A stretch of DNA of 64,000 bases from Streptomyces sp. CB02058. Lineage in GTDB: Bacteria > Actinomycetota > Actinomycetes > Streptomycetales > Streptomycetaceae. Of this stretch, positions 52,587 to 62,050 are shown piece after piece (within the stretch, counting starts at the first letter, position 1; each line of letters starts with the position of its first letter). Where the stretch lies: the NCBI RefSeq assembly GCF_001905505.1, contig NZ_LIPG01000001.1, positions 1,178,001 through 1,242,000 on the forward strand, written 5' to 3'. The notes under the pieces are model-generated. The model saw only the letters and a program-made list of their open reading frames with translations. It made no database searches and was not told the DNA's origin. The position numbers were made by a program, and so were the translations under genes.

Positions 52587-52621
52587 AAAGGCCCGGGGGA
52601 GGGTTGCTCCCCCGGGCCTTT
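52587..52621. terminator. Bidirectional hairpin terminator
   Basis: Perfect 15-bp arms AAAGGCCCGGGGGAG / CTCCCCCGGGCCTTT with a 5-nt loop, between convergent genes; A and T tracts on both sides suit both directions. Confidence 0.85.
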
Positions 52622-52644
52622 CGCTCAGCGTCCGGACACCGTCC

Positions 52645-54693
52645 TCAGAAGGTGAGCTTGACGCTGTTGAAGGTGCCCGTGTCGCCCGAGTAGGCGTCCT
52701 GGACCCTCAGGTTCCATGTGCCGTTGGCCACCTCGGACGAGGCGTTGACCGTGTAGGTCGCCACCACGTTGTCCGCGGAGTCGCTCGACGAGGAGTTCTT
52801 CAGCCGGTACGCCGTACCGTCCGGGGCCACCAGGTCGATGACGAGGTCACCGCGGTAGGTGTGGGTGATGTTGACGGCCACCGACAGGTCGCTGGGCGCG
52901 TTGCCGGTGACGCCGCTGACGACGACCGGGATGTTCGTGGTGCTCCGGTCGGCCAGTGCCCTGACGGTCGTGTTCTGGAAGACCGTGCCGCCCGGGTCCG
53001 GGTCGGTGCCGCCGCCGGGGCGGGAGCCCACGGCGATGCCCGCCCACGCGTTGGCCACCGCGGTGTACTCGGCGCTGGTCGTGCCGTACAGCTCACCGGC
53101 CACGGCGAGGGTGCCGGTGCGGGCGGCGGCGTAGTTCGTGGTGGAGGTGAACTTCGTGGTGAGCGCCTTGAACCAGATCTGCAGCGCCTTGTCCCGGCCG
53201 ATGCCGGTCACCGGGAGCCCGTCGGAGGTCGGGGAGTTGTAGGACACCCCGTTGACGGTCTTGGCGCCGCTGCCCTCGGAGAGCAGGTAGAAGAAGTGGT
53301 TCGCCGGGCCCGAGGAGTAGTGGACGTCGACCGAGCCGATGCCCGAGTACCAGTAGTCCTTGGACGCGCCGTCCTTGCTCGGCTGGTCCATGTAACGCAG
53401 CGGTGTGCCGTCGCCGTTGATGTCGATCTTCTCGCCGACGAGGTAGTCGCCCGGGTCCTGGGCGGTGTTGGAGTAGAACTCCACGCCCGCCGCGAAGATG
53501 TCCGAGGTCGCCTCGTTGAGGCCGCCGGACTCACCGCTGTAGACCAGGCCGGCGGTGTTGGAGGTGACGCCGTGCGTCATCTCGTGGGCCGCCACGTCCA
53601 GCGAGGTCAGGGGCTTGAGGTTGCCGCTGCCGTCGCCGTAGGTCATGCAGAAGCAGCTGTCGGACCAGAAGGCGTTGACGTAGTTGTTGCCGTAGTGGAC
53701 ACGGGAGTACGCGCCCACGCCGTCGCCCTTGATGCCGGAGCGGCCCATGACGTTCTTGTAGAAGTCCCAGGTCTCCGCGGCGCCGTAGTGCGCGTCGGCC
53801 GCGGCGGTCTCCAGGTTCGACGCGCTGCCGTTGCCCCAGACGTCGTCGGTGCCGGAGAAGAGCGTGCCCGTGCCGGACGTACCCCGGTTGAGGTTGTACG
53901 TCTTGTGGTTGCCGCGCGCGGTGTCCGTCAGGTTGTACGAGGTCCCGGAGCCGGAGGTTCCCAGTGTCACCGTGCCGTTGTACTGGGTGTTGCCGGTGCC
54001 GTTCTCGATGGCCTGCCACTCGTAGAGCTTGGCACCCGACGAGGCGTCCGTGATGACGTGCAGCTCGTTCGGGGTGCCGTCGTGCTGGAGGCCGCCGACG
54101 ACGGTCTCGTACGCGAGCTGCGGGGTGCCGCTCGCCGCCCAGACGACCTTGCGCGGGGCCTTGCTCGCCTCTGTGCTCTTCGAGCCGTCGGCGCGGGCCG
54201 CGGTGAGCGCCTGCTTCTCGGCGGTGGCCGGGGCCACGTCGGCCGAGGTGCCGACCGCCTTCAGCTGCGCGCCGGTCGCCTTGGACGCCTTGGTGACGCC
54301 TTCGGTCGTCCCGGCCTTCGTCTCGGAGACGACCAGGTCGCCGCCGAGGACGGGCAGGCCGCCCAGCGTGCGCTCGTAGCGGGTGTGGGTCGTGCCGTCG
54401 ACGTCCTTGGTGACGTCGCGGACGACGAGTGCCTCCGTGGCTCCCAGTCCGAGCTCCTCGGCGGTCGCCGCCTTGGTGGCGTTGGCCTCCTTGAGCAACT
54501 CGGCGCGCTGCGCCGGGGAGAGCTTCGCGGGGAGGGCGCCGGGGTCGGCTCCCTTCACCGCCGCGGCCGGTGCCGCGGTGGAGCCTTCGGGGGCGGCCGA
54601 TGCGGCACCGCCCTGGATTCCGACGGCGAGGAGGGCTGCTGCGGCAATCAGAGCGCCGGTCGCGGTGGCACGACGGCTGGGCGTGGGTCTCAC
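52645..54693 (-). CDS. Secreted M4 (thermolysin-like) zinc metalloprotease with C-terminal P domain
   Basis: A 682-aa secreted preproenzyme from a GTG with AAGGAG six bases upstream. Signal peptide about 1-34 (ALIAAAALLAVGIQGGAASA). The FTP/PepSY-type propeptide (about 60-215) contains THTRYERTLGGLPVLGGDLVV. The catalytic domain (about 220-540) has the zinc site HEMTHGVT and the third ligand in GGLNEATSDIF, and the later His in DVHYSSGPANHFFY. A Gly/Asp/Pro linker is followed by a P/HomoB domain (about 560-682; SDLSVAVNITHTYRGDLVIDL). The protease is expected to degrade extracellular protein. Its regulation is not visible. Confidence 0.95.
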   Translation of the reverse strand: MRPTPSRRATATGALIAAAALLAVGIQGGAASAAPEGSTAAPAAAVKGADPGALPAKLSPAQRAELLKEANATKAATAEELGLGATEALVVRDVTKDVDGTTHTRYERTLGGLPVLGGDLVVSETKAGTTEGVTKASKATGAQLKAVGTSADVAPATAEKQALTAARADGSKSTEASKAPRKVVWAASGTPQLAYETVVGGLQHDGTPNELHVITDASSGAKLYEWQAIENGTGNTQYNGTVTLGTSGSGTSYNLTDTARGNHKTYNLNRGTSGTGTLFSGTDDVWGNGSASNLETAAADAHYGAAETWDFYKNVMGRSGIKGDGVGAYSRVHYGNNYVNAFWSDSCFCMTYGDGSGNLKPLTSLDVAAHEMTHGVTSNTAGLVYSGESGGLNEATSDIFAAGVEFYSNTAQDPGDYLVGEKIDINGDGTPLRYMDQPSKDGASKDYWYSGIGSVDVHYSSGPANHFFYLLSEGSGAKTVNGVSYNSPTSDGLPVTGIGRDKALQIWFKALTTKFTSTTNYAAARTGTLAVAGELYGTTSAEYTAVANAWAGIAVGSRPGGGTDPDPGGTVFQNTTVRALADRSTTNIPVVVSGVTGNAPSDLSVAVNITHTYRGDLVIDLVAPDGTAYRLKNSSSSDSADNVVATYTVNASSEVANGTWNLRVQDAYSGDTGTFNSVKLTF

Positions 54694-55148
54694 GCGGACT
54701 CCTTCTGCGAGGGGGGCGACGGCCGACTGGGTGAGCCGGCCGGGCAGAGCAGGCGGTGCGCGGAACGGGGGAAGAGTGCCAGCCGGAGCACGGCTATGTC
54801 AGGACCGCGTCAACACATTGGCCGGAAGTCGTCCGTTGCCGGAAGAGCCGTGTTCGTTAAGCGGACGTTTCACCGTGTGTCATCCGGACGCCGTGCGGGG
54901 CGTGCCGAGAGGCCGTCGGGCCTTGCGTCGCAGGGTGAGTTGAGATTCCGTTCGAATGTAAGGCGTTCGAACCGGCAGACGCGGGGCGGCGGTGGACCAC
55001 GTGCTGAGACGGCGCGGAACTGTGGCCAGTTCCGCGCCGTCCCGTTCGCACCGATCGAGACCGTGCGGGCCCGTGTCCAGGGGCGGCTCGGCGAGGCGCC
55101 GGCCGACCGGACGGGCGCGGCTCCCGCCTGCGGAACGGCTGCCCCCGC
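54694..55148. other. Intergenic stretch upstream of the M4 protease gene; no gene recognised
   Basis: About 455 bp containing the protease promoter region (around 54780-54990, somewhat AT-richer). I saw no palindrome of note and no ORF with Streptomyces codon bias. Confidence 0.5.
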
Positions 55149-55189
55149 ACGGCGAAGGCTCCCCGCGCCGTGCGGGGAGCCTTCGCCGT
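55149..55189 (-). terminator. Hairpin terminator after the ABC exporter operon
   Basis: Perfect 18-bp arms (55149-55166, 55172-55189) with a 5-nt loop, 16 bp beyond the stop of the downstream exporter gene. Confidence 0.85.
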
Positions 55190-55205
55190 ACGGTGTCCCG
55201 TCCGC

Positions 55206-57077
55206 TCAGGCCAGGCTCTCCCGCCAGGCGCGGTGCAGGCCCGCGAACCTGCCCTCGCCGCTGATGAGTTCGGCCGGGGTGCCGTCCTCCACGATCCGGC
55301 CGTGCTCCATCACCAGGACCCGGTCCGCGATCTCGACCGTGGACAGCCGGTGGGCGATGACCACCGCCGTGCGCCCGTGCAGGACGGTGTCCATGGCCCG
55401 CTGCACCGCCCGCTCGCCGGGGATGTCGAGCGAGCTGGTCGCCTCGTCGAGGATCAGCACGGCCGGGTCCGCGAGCAACGCCCGTGCGAACGCGACGAGC
55501 TGGCGCTGACCGGCGGAGATCCGGCCGCCCCGTTTGCGGACGTCCGTGTCGTACCCGTCCGGCAGCGCGCTGATGAAGTCGTGCGCTCCGATGGCCTTCG
55601 CGGCGTGCTCGATCTCCTCGGGTGTCGCCTCGGGCCGGCCGATCGCGATGTTCTCGGCGATCGTCCCCGAGAACAGGAACGCCTCCTGGGTCACCATCAC
55701 CACACCCCGGCGCAGCTCGGGCGTGGCCAGATCGCGCAGATCGGTGCCGTCCAGCAGGACCCGGCCCTCCGTCGGGTCGTAGAAGCGCGCCAGCAGCTTG
55801 GCGAGCGTCGACTTCCCCGCGCCGGTCGAGCCGACCACGGCCACGGTCTGGCCCGCCGGGATCGTCAGGGCGAAGCGGGGGAGGACCTCGCCGCCCGTCC
55901 GGTACGCGAACCGGACCTTGTCGAAGGTGACCTCGCGGCCCGGGTGGTCACCGGTCAGGGCCGGCAGCTCCTTCGGCGCGGCCGGCTCGGGCACGGTCGG
56001 CGTCTGGGCCAGCAGTCCGGCGATCTTCTCCAGCGAAGCGGCCGCCGACTGGTAGGAGTTGAGGAACATCGCGAGCCGGTCGATCGGGTCGTACAGCCGG
56101 CGCAGATACAGCACCGCCGCGGCCAGCACACCCAGTGCCAGCGTGTCCGACGCCACCCTGTGGGCGCCCCAGAGCACCATCGCGGCGACCGCCGTGTTGG
56201 CGACGAGGCGGGAGCCGACGACATAGCGGGCCATCTCCAGCAGGGCGTCGCCGTTCGTCCGCTCGTGGCGGTGGTTGAGCACCGCGAAGCCCTCGTCGTT
56301 GGCGCGCTCCCGGCGGAACGCCTGCACCGGCCGGATCCCGTTCATCGTCTCGGCGAACTTCACGATGACCGAGGCGATCGCCGAGGAACGCGCCGAATAG
56401 GCCGTCGCCGCACGCCGCCGGTAGGTGCGTACCAGGACGTAGAGCGGCACGAACGAGGCCACGGCGATGGCGCCGATGCCGAGGTCGAGCCAGAGCAGCA
56501 TCAGGGAGATCGACACGAAGGACAGGACCACGCCGATCAGTTCCTGGAGCCCCTCGCTCAGCAGCTCGCGCAGGGACTCCACATCCGTGGTCGAGCGGGA
56601 GATCAGCCGGCCCGAGGTGTAGCGCTCGTGGAAGTCCACGCTCAGCGCCTGCGCGTGCCGGAAGATCCGGCCGCGCAGATCCAGCAGCACGTCCTGGTTG
56701 ATCCGCGCGGCGGCCCGGATGAAGACGTACTGGAGGAGCCCCGCCCCCACCGAGCACACCGCGTACCCGATGCCCACGGCGGCCAGCGGACCGTAGTCGT
56801 GGTCCCGGAACGCGGGCACACCGCTGTCGATGGCGTACGCGACCAGCAGTGGTCCCGCCTGCACGGCGGCCTGCTGGAGCAGCAGGACGAGGGAGGCCAC
56901 GACCACCCTGGCCCGCATCGGGGCGAGCAGGGAGGTCAGCAGGGCCCAGGTCGCTCCGCGCGGGGTGGGCAGGTCGTCGTGGTCGAACGCGTCCCCGTCG
57001 GCCGGCGCCCGCCCCGCCCCGCCTTCCGGCAGGTCGTCGTCGGCCAGGGCGGGTCCGTCGGCAGTCGTACTGGTCAT
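55206..57077 (-). CDS. ABC exporter half-transporter with degenerate signature motif (subunit B)
   Basis: A 623-aa type IV ABC half-transporter. A ~40-residue acidic lead precedes six membrane helices (about 45-350). The nucleotide-binding domain (about 385-620) has Walker A GSTGAGKST, Walker B VLILDEATSSLD with the catalytic Glu, and the switch His in VIAHRLSTV. The ABC signature is altered to ISAGQRQL instead of LSGGQ. The ATG overlaps the stop of the other exporter gene by 4 bp. Together they should form a heterodimer whose one ATP site is defective, as described in the finding. The substrate is unknown. Confidence 0.93.
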   Translation of the reverse strand: MTSTTADGPALADDDLPEGGAGRAPADGDAFDHDDLPTPRGATWALLTSLLAPMRARVVVASLVLLLQQAAVQAGPLLVAYAIDSGVPAFRDHDYGPLAAVGIGYAVCSVGAGLLQYVFIRAAARINQDVLLDLRGRIFRHAQALSVDFHERYTSGRLISRSTTDVESLRELLSEGLQELIGVVLSFVSISLMLLWLDLGIGAIAVASFVPLYVLVRTYRRRAATAYSARSSAIASVIVKFAETMNGIRPVQAFRRERANDEGFAVLNHRHERTNGDALLEMARYVVGSRLVANTAVAAMVLWGAHRVASDTLALGVLAAAVLYLRRLYDPIDRLAMFLNSYQSAAASLEKIAGLLAQTPTVPEPAAPKELPALTGDHPGREVTFDKVRFAYRTGGEVLPRFALTIPAGQTVAVVGSTGAGKSTLAKLLARFYDPTEGRVLLDGTDLRDLATPELRRGVVMVTQEAFLFSGTIAENIAIGRPEATPEEIEHAAKAIGAHDFISALPDGYDTDVRKRGGRISAGQRQLVAFARALLADPAVLILDEATSSLDIPGERAVQRAMDTVLHGRTAVVIAHRLSTVEIADRVLVMEHGRIVEDGTPAELISGEGRFAGLHRAWRESLA

Positions 57078-58876
57078 CGGGTGCTGCCCTCCTCGGGGAC
57101 CAGGGCGCCGGCGCCCCGGTCACCGGACATCAGCCAGGCGTACTCGGCGTCGGTGCGCAGGAGTTCCTGATGGGTTCCCACGGCGCTGATCCGGCCGCCG
57201 GACAGCAGAGCCACCCGGTCGGCCAGCATCACCGTGGACGGCCGGTGGGCGACGACCAGGGCCGTCGTCCCCTCCAGCACACGCCGCAGGGCCGCCTCCA
57301 CCAGTGCCTCCGTGTGCACGTCCAGGGCCGAGAGCGGGTCGTCGAGCACCAGGAAGCGGGGCTCGCCCACGACGGCACGGGCCAGCGCCAGACGCTGCCG
57401 CTGGCCGCCCGAGAGGCTCAGGCCCTGCTCGCCCACCTGGGTGTCCACGCCCTGCGGAAGGTCGTGCACGAAGTCGGCCTGCGCGACCGACAGCGCCCGG
57501 CGCAGCTGCTGCGCGCTCGCGCCCTCCGCGCCCATCAGCACGTTCTCGCCGACGCTCGCCGAGAACAGCGTCGGCTCCTCGAAGGCCACCGACACCAGCT
57601 CGCGCAGCCGGGGCCGCTCCATGGCGGCGATGTCCTCGCCGTCCAGCAGGATCCGGCCGCCGGTCAGATCGTGCAGCCGGGGCAGGAGCGCCGTCAGCGT
57701 CGTCTTCCCGGAACCCGTGGCCCCCACCAGGGCCAGGGTCTCGCCCGGACGGATGTGCAGATCGATCCCGGCGAGCACCGGCGGGGAGCCGGGATCGGCG
57801 TCGGGATAGCGGAACTCCACCCCGTCGAGGAGGATGCCCCGGTCGCCCTCCCGGGCCGCCTCTCCAGCCGCTTCGGGCTCCGGCTCCTCGGCGGCGTCCA
57901 TCACCTCGAAGTAGCGGTCGGCGGCCGTCGCGGACTCCTGGCTCATCGCCAGCAGGAAGCCGATCGACTCGACGGGCCAGCGCAGCGCCAGGGCCGTCGA
58001 GAGGAACGCGACGAGCGTCCCGGCCGACAGGTTCCCGTCCGCGACCTCGATCGTGCCGAGCACCAGCGCCGCGCCGATCGCCAGCTCCGGAATGGCGGTG
58101 ATGAGCGCCCAGATCCCCGCGAGCAGCCGGGCCTTGCCGAGCTCCGTGGCCCGCAGCCGCCGGGCGAGCGCGCGGAAGGCGAGGGCCTGGCTGCGGTGGC
58201 GGCCGAAGCCCTTGACGATGCGGATGCCGAGCACGCTCTCCTCGACGACCGTCGTCAGATCACCGACCTGGTCCTGGGCCCGGCGCGCCACCAGCGAGTA
58301 CTTCGTCTCGAAGAGGGAGCACAGGATCATCAGCGGGAGAGCGGGCGCCAGGAGCACCAGCCCGAGCGACCACTCCTGGGCGAAGAGGATGACGAAACCG
58401 ACCAGGATCGTCGTCCCGTTGACCAGCAGGAAGGTCAGGGGGAAGGCCAGGAACATCCGCAGCAGCATCAGGTCGGTGGTCCCGCGCGAGAGCAGCTGGC
58501 CCGAGGGCCAGCGGTCGTGGAACGCCACGGGCAGCCGCTGGAGATGGCGGTAGAGGTCGGCGCGCATCGACGCCTCCACCCCGGCCAGCGGCCGTGCCAC
58601 CAGCCAGCGCCTGAGCCCGAAGAGCAGCGCCTCGGCGATTCCCAGGAGCAGCAGATAGACCGCACCCAGCCAGACCCCGCCCGGATCGCGGTCCGCGACC
58701 GGCCCGTCCACCATCCACTTCAGTACGAGGGGGATCACGAGGGCGAGGCAGGAGGCGAGTATCGCCACGAGGGCTGCGCCGATCCAGCGCGCGCGCACCG
58801 GTCTGACATAGGGCCACAGTCGCAGAAGGGAGCGCACGGCGGACCGGTCCGTGGGCTCTGCAGGTTCTTCGGGCAT
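57074..58876 (-). CDS. ABC exporter half-transporter lacking the catalytic Glu (subunit A)
   Basis: A 600-aa ABC half-transporter. Six helices (about 30-320) precede the nucleotide-binding domain (about 345-590). Walker A is GATGSGKTT, the signature is the full LSGGQRQR, and Walker B reads FLVLDDPLSALD with Asp in place of the catalytic Glu. The switch His is in VVAHRPSTV. It is the promoter-proximal gene; its stop overlaps the start of subunit B. A divergent promoter region faces the DrrA-type gene. Expected function is a drug or lipid exporter of the TM287/288 or LmrCD class. Confidence 0.93.
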   Translation of the reverse strand: MPEEPAEPTDRSAVRSLLRLWPYVRPVRARWIGAALVAILASCLALVIPLVLKWMVDGPVADRDPGGVWLGAVYLLLLGIAEALLFGLRRWLVARPLAGVEASMRADLYRHLQRLPVAFHDRWPSGQLLSRGTTDLMLLRMFLAFPLTFLLVNGTTILVGFVILFAQEWSLGLVLLAPALPLMILCSLFETKYSLVARRAQDQVGDLTTVVEESVLGIRIVKGFGRHRSQALAFRALARRLRATELGKARLLAGIWALITAIPELAIGAALVLGTIEVADGNLSAGTLVAFLSTALALRWPVESIGFLLAMSQESATAADRYFEVMDAAEEPEPEAAGEAAREGDRGILLDGVEFRYPDADPGSPPVLAGIDLHIRPGETLALVGATGSGKTTLTALLPRLHDLTGGRILLDGEDIAAMERPRLRELVSVAFEEPTLFSASVGENVLMGAEGASAQQLRRALSVAQADFVHDLPQGVDTQVGEQGLSLSGGQRQRLALARAVVGEPRFLVLDDPLSALDVHTEALVEAALRRVLEGTTALVVAHRPSTVMLADRVALLSGGRISAVGTHQELLRTDAEYAWLMSGDRGAGALVPEEGSTR

Positions 58877-59029
58877 CAGGACCGAGCCTAAGGTTCACCA
58901 CTGACATCGCTCACGTGGTTTTCCGGCCGGGAGCCCTGGGTCGGAGTACGCCATCAACCGATCGGCTGATGCCGTTCCGAGCGTGACGGCGGATACCGGC
59001 GCCGCCCGCCCGCCGGAATCCTTGCGGGC

Positions 59030-59941
59030 ATGGCAATCATCGAAGTACACGGGGTCCACAAGGCCTACGGCGGCCGCCCCGCGGTCGACGGGGTGAGCTT
59101 CACCGTCGACGAGGGGGAGATCTTCGGGATTCTCGGCCCCAACGGAGCGGGCAAGACCACCACCGTCGAATGCGTCGAAGGACTGCGGGTCCCCGACGCG
59201 GGCACCGTCCGCGTCGCCGGATTCGACCCCGCCGCCGACCGCGACCAGGTCACCCGGCTGCTCGGCGCGCAGCTCCAGGAGAGCGAGCTCCAGCCCAAGC
59301 TGACCGTCCGCGAGGCGCTGGAGCTCTACAGCGCCTTCTACCCCGACCCCGCCGACCCGTACGCCCTCGCCGAACGGCTCGGCCTCGACGCGCACCTCGA
59401 CCGCCGCTTCGCGAAGCTGTCGGGCGGCCAGAAGCAGCGGCTGTTCATCGCCCTGGCGCTCATCGGCAATCCACGGATCGTCGTGCTGGACGAACTCACC
59501 ACCGGCCTCGACCCGCGCGCCCGCAGGGACACCTGGCGCCTCATCGAGGAGATCCGGGACAGCGGGGTGACCGTCCTGCTCGTCACCCACTTCATGGAGG
59601 AGGCCCAGCGGCTCTGCGACCGGGTCGCCGTGATCGACAAGGGCCGCGTCGCCGCGCTCGACACCCCGGCGGGCCTGATCGACCGGTCCGCCGGCTCCAC
59701 GGTGATCGCCTTCACCCCGTCGAGACCCCTCCCGGACCTGGGCGAACTCGCCCGGCTGCCGGGGGCCGTGTCCGTCTCGGCCGAGGAGGCGGACGGCAGG
59801 ATCACCGTCCACGGCGACGACGACACCGCCGTGGCCGTGATCTCCCTGCTCGCCGGACTCGACATCACCGCCCGCCATCTGCGCGTCCTGGAGACCAGCC
59901 TGGACGACGCCTTCCTCGACCTCACGGAGCAGGACGCCTGA
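59030..59941 (+). CDS. DrrA-type ABC transporter ATPase
   Basis: A 303-aa ATPase with a DRA-type C-terminal ~60-residue domain. It has Walker A GPNGAGKTTT, Q-loop near LGAQLQ, signature LSGGQKQR, Walker B VVLDELTTGLD and the switch His in VTHFMEEA. It is followed, one base after its stop, by the membrane subunit, so the two are co-translated. Homologues export antibiotics or lipids such as daunorubicin (DrrAB). No ATG or ribosome site of particular strength is seen, but the start fits the family N-terminus MAIIEVHGVHKAYG. Confidence 0.92.
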   Translation: MAIIEVHGVHKAYGGRPAVDGVSFTVDEGEIFGILGPNGAGKTTTVECVEGLRVPDAGTVRVAGFDPAADRDQVTRLLGAQLQESELQPKLTVREALELYSAFYPDPADPYALAERLGLDAHLDRRFAKLSGGQKQRLFIALALIGNPRIVVLDELTTGLDPRARRDTWRLIEEIRDSGVTVLLVTHFMEEAQRLCDRVAVIDKGRVAALDTPAGLIDRSAGSTVIAFTPSRPLPDLGELARLPGAVSVSAEEADGRITVHGDDDTAVAVISLLAGLDITARHLRVLETSLDDAFLDLTEQDA

Positions 59942-59942
59942 G

Positions 59943-60725
59943 ATGACCACGACCGCAGCGACCCCGGCCCCGGCCACCAGGGCGAACGGCCCGCTCACCG
60001 CCGTACTCAGGGCCGAGACCCGCCTCTTCCTCCGTGAACCGGGCAGTCTCTTCTGGATCCTCGTCTTCCCGGCCGTCCTCCTGACGATCCTCGGCCTGAT
60101 CCCCTCCTTCCGGGAGGACGACGAGGCCCTCGGCGGGCGCAGCGTCATCGACCTGTACGTGCCGGTCGCCGTACTGCTCTCCATGATCATGGCCGGGCTC
60201 CAGGCCATGCCGCCCGTCCTCACCGGCTACCGCGAACGCGGCATCCTGCGCAGGATGTCGGCGACCCCCGTGCGCCCGTCCGCCCTGCTCGCCGCGCAGA
60301 TCGTGCTGCACGGCGCGGCGTCCCTGGGCTCCGCCCTGCTCGTCATCGCCGTGGGGAGGACCGCCTTCGGCGTACCGCTGCCGGAGCAGGCGGCCGGCTA
60401 CCTGCTGGCCCTGGTCCTGGCGGTCGTCTGCGTCCTGGCCCTGGGCGCCACCATCTGCGCGCTGTCCAGGACCGCCAAGATCGCGACCGCCGTCGGCTCC
60501 GTGGTGTACCTGCTGATGATGTTCACCGCCGGGGTCTGGGTGCCCGTCCAGACCATGCCCGGCCTGCTGCGCGGGATCGTGGAGTTCACCCCGCTCGGCG
60601 CCGCCTCCCAGGCGCTCGACCAGGCCGCGTCGGGCGGCTGGCCGGAATGGACGCACCTCGCGGTCATGGTGGTGTGGACGGCCGCGCTGGGCGTCGGATC
60701 GACCCGGCTCTTCCGCTGGGAGTGA
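59943..60725 (+). CDS. ABC-2 type permease of the DrrAB-like transporter
   Basis: A 260-aa permease with about six transmembrane helices beginning after LRAETRLFLREPGSLFW, the family lead helix. The conserved region VLTGYRERGILRRMSATPVRPSALL is the usual ABC-2 amphipathic segment, followed by VYLLMMFTAGVWVPVQTMPG. It is coupled to the ATPase gene. It is followed by a sensor kinase and regulator on the same strand, so all four may be one operon for sensing and export of a compound. Confidence 0.9.
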   Translation: MTTTAATPAPATRANGPLTAVLRAETRLFLREPGSLFWILVFPAVLLTILGLIPSFREDDEALGGRSVIDLYVPVAVLLSMIMAGLQAMPPVLTGYRERGILRRMSATPVRPSALLAAQIVLHGAASLGSALLVIAVGRTAFGVPLPEQAAGYLLALVLAVVCVLALGATICALSRTAKIATAVGSVVYLLMMFTAGVWVPVQTMPGLLRGIVEFTPLGAASQALDQAASGGWPEWTHLAVMVVWTAALGVGSTRLFRWE

Positions 60726-60774
60726 CCCGGGCGCCGGGGCAGGGGAGACTGGGGCCGGGACGGGGAGGGGCACG

Positions 60775-62028
60775 ATGAGCGACGGCATGACGGTCGAACA
60801 GCGCTGGCAGGCGTTCTTCAGGTACGGCCCGTTCACCCTGCTCGGCATCTCCGTCGTGATGGCCGTCCTCTCCGCCGACCTCATCGGGATGACCGGCGGC
60901 GAGAAGTACGCGGCGGCGGCCCTCGTCGGCGTGGCCTGCGCCCTCCAGCTGTGGTGGGACCGGACCCGGCCCGGGCTCGCCCCGGGGACGCCGGCCGGGC
61001 AGGTCTACTACTTGCTGCGGACCCTGACCGCCTTCGCCCTGTGCTGGGCCAACCCGTTCTTCTCCATCTACGCGATCATGGGCTACTTCGACGTCGGGGA
61101 ACTGCTGCCGAAACGCCTCTTCCGCGTGGGTCTGCTCTGCACCGCCGTCACGATGGCCGGTTCGCAGTCCGGGAGCGGCATGCCGCCCGCCTCACCCACC
61201 AACTGGGCAGCCTTCGGCGCTCTGTTCGTCCTGCACTTCTCCCTCGCCCTCCTCTTCGGCAACATCAGCGCCCGGGAGGCCGAGCGGACCGAGCGGCAGA
61301 CGGAGACCATCTCCGAGCTGGAACGCGCCAACACCCGGCTGGAGCAGGCCCTCGCCGAGAACGCCGCCCTCCAGGCCCAGCTCCTGCTCCAGGCGAGGGA
61401 GGCGGGGGTCGCCGACGAGCGCCGACGCCTCGCCGCCGAGATCCACGACACCCTCGCCCAGGGCCTGACCGGGATCATCGCCCAGCTCCAGGCCCACACC
61501 TCCACCGCCGACCCCGCCCGGGCCCGCGAGCACGTCGACCGGGCGGCGGCGCTCGCCCGGCACAGCCTCGGCGAGGCCCGCCGCTCGGTCCACAACCTGG
61601 TGCCCGCCGCCCTGGAGGACGACGACCTGCCGGGCGCGCTGAAGAAGACGGTCGCCGGATGGTCCGAACGCACCGGCGTACGGGCGGAGTTCACCGTCAC
61701 CGGCACCGTCGAGCCGCTCCACGACGAGGTCGGCGCCACCCTGCTCCGCATCGCCGAGGAGGCCCTCGCCAACGCCGCGCGGCACGCGGACGCGGCCCGG
61801 GCGGGCGTCACCCTCTCGTACATGGGCGACGAGATCACCCTGGACGTCCGCGACGACGGCCGCGGCTTCGACCCGGCCGCCCTCCCCCCGCACAGCGGCA
61901 GGGGCGGCTTCGGGCTCGGCGGGATGAGGGCCCGAGCCGAACGGATCGCGGGCACGGTCGAGGTGGAGTCGGAACCCGGCCTGGGCACGGCCGTCTCCGC
62001 ACGGGTGCCGCTGGTCCGGCGCGCCTGA
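60775..62028 (+). CDS. NarL-class sensor histidine kinase (HisKA_3)
   Basis: A 417-aa kinase with a strong ribosome site (GGGGAGGGGCACG). Four to five transmembrane helices (about 15-170) carry no large outer domain, so it likely senses within or at the membrane. A coiled coil (about 170-215; LERANTRLEQALAENAAL) leads to the HisKA_3 H-box, phospho-His in LAAEIHDTLAQGL (about 225). The HATPase has NAARHAD and DDGRGFDP, GFGLGGMRARAE. It pairs with the LuxR-type regulator 22 bp downstream. The arrangement with a DrrAB-like exporter resembles antibiotic-sensing modules. Confidence 0.92.
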   Translation: MSDGMTVEQRWQAFFRYGPFTLLGISVVMAVLSADLIGMTGGEKYAAAALVGVACALQLWWDRTRPGLAPGTPAGQVYYLLRTLTAFALCWANPFFSIYAIMGYFDVGELLPKRLFRVGLLCTAVTMAGSQSGSGMPPASPTNWAAFGALFVLHFSLALLFGNISAREAERTERQTETISELERANTRLEQALAENAALQAQLLLQAREAGVADERRRLAAEIHDTLAQGLTGIIAQLQAHTSTADPARAREHVDRAAALARHSLGEARRSVHNLVPAALEDDDLPGALKKTVAGWSERTGVRAEFTVTGTVEPLHDEVGATLLRIAEEALANAARHADAARAGVTLSYMGDEITLDVRDDGRGFDPAALPPHSGRGGFGLGGMRARAERIAGTVEVESEPGLGTAVSARVPLVRRA

Positions 62029-62050
62029 CGGGCAGTAACCTGGCCCGGAC

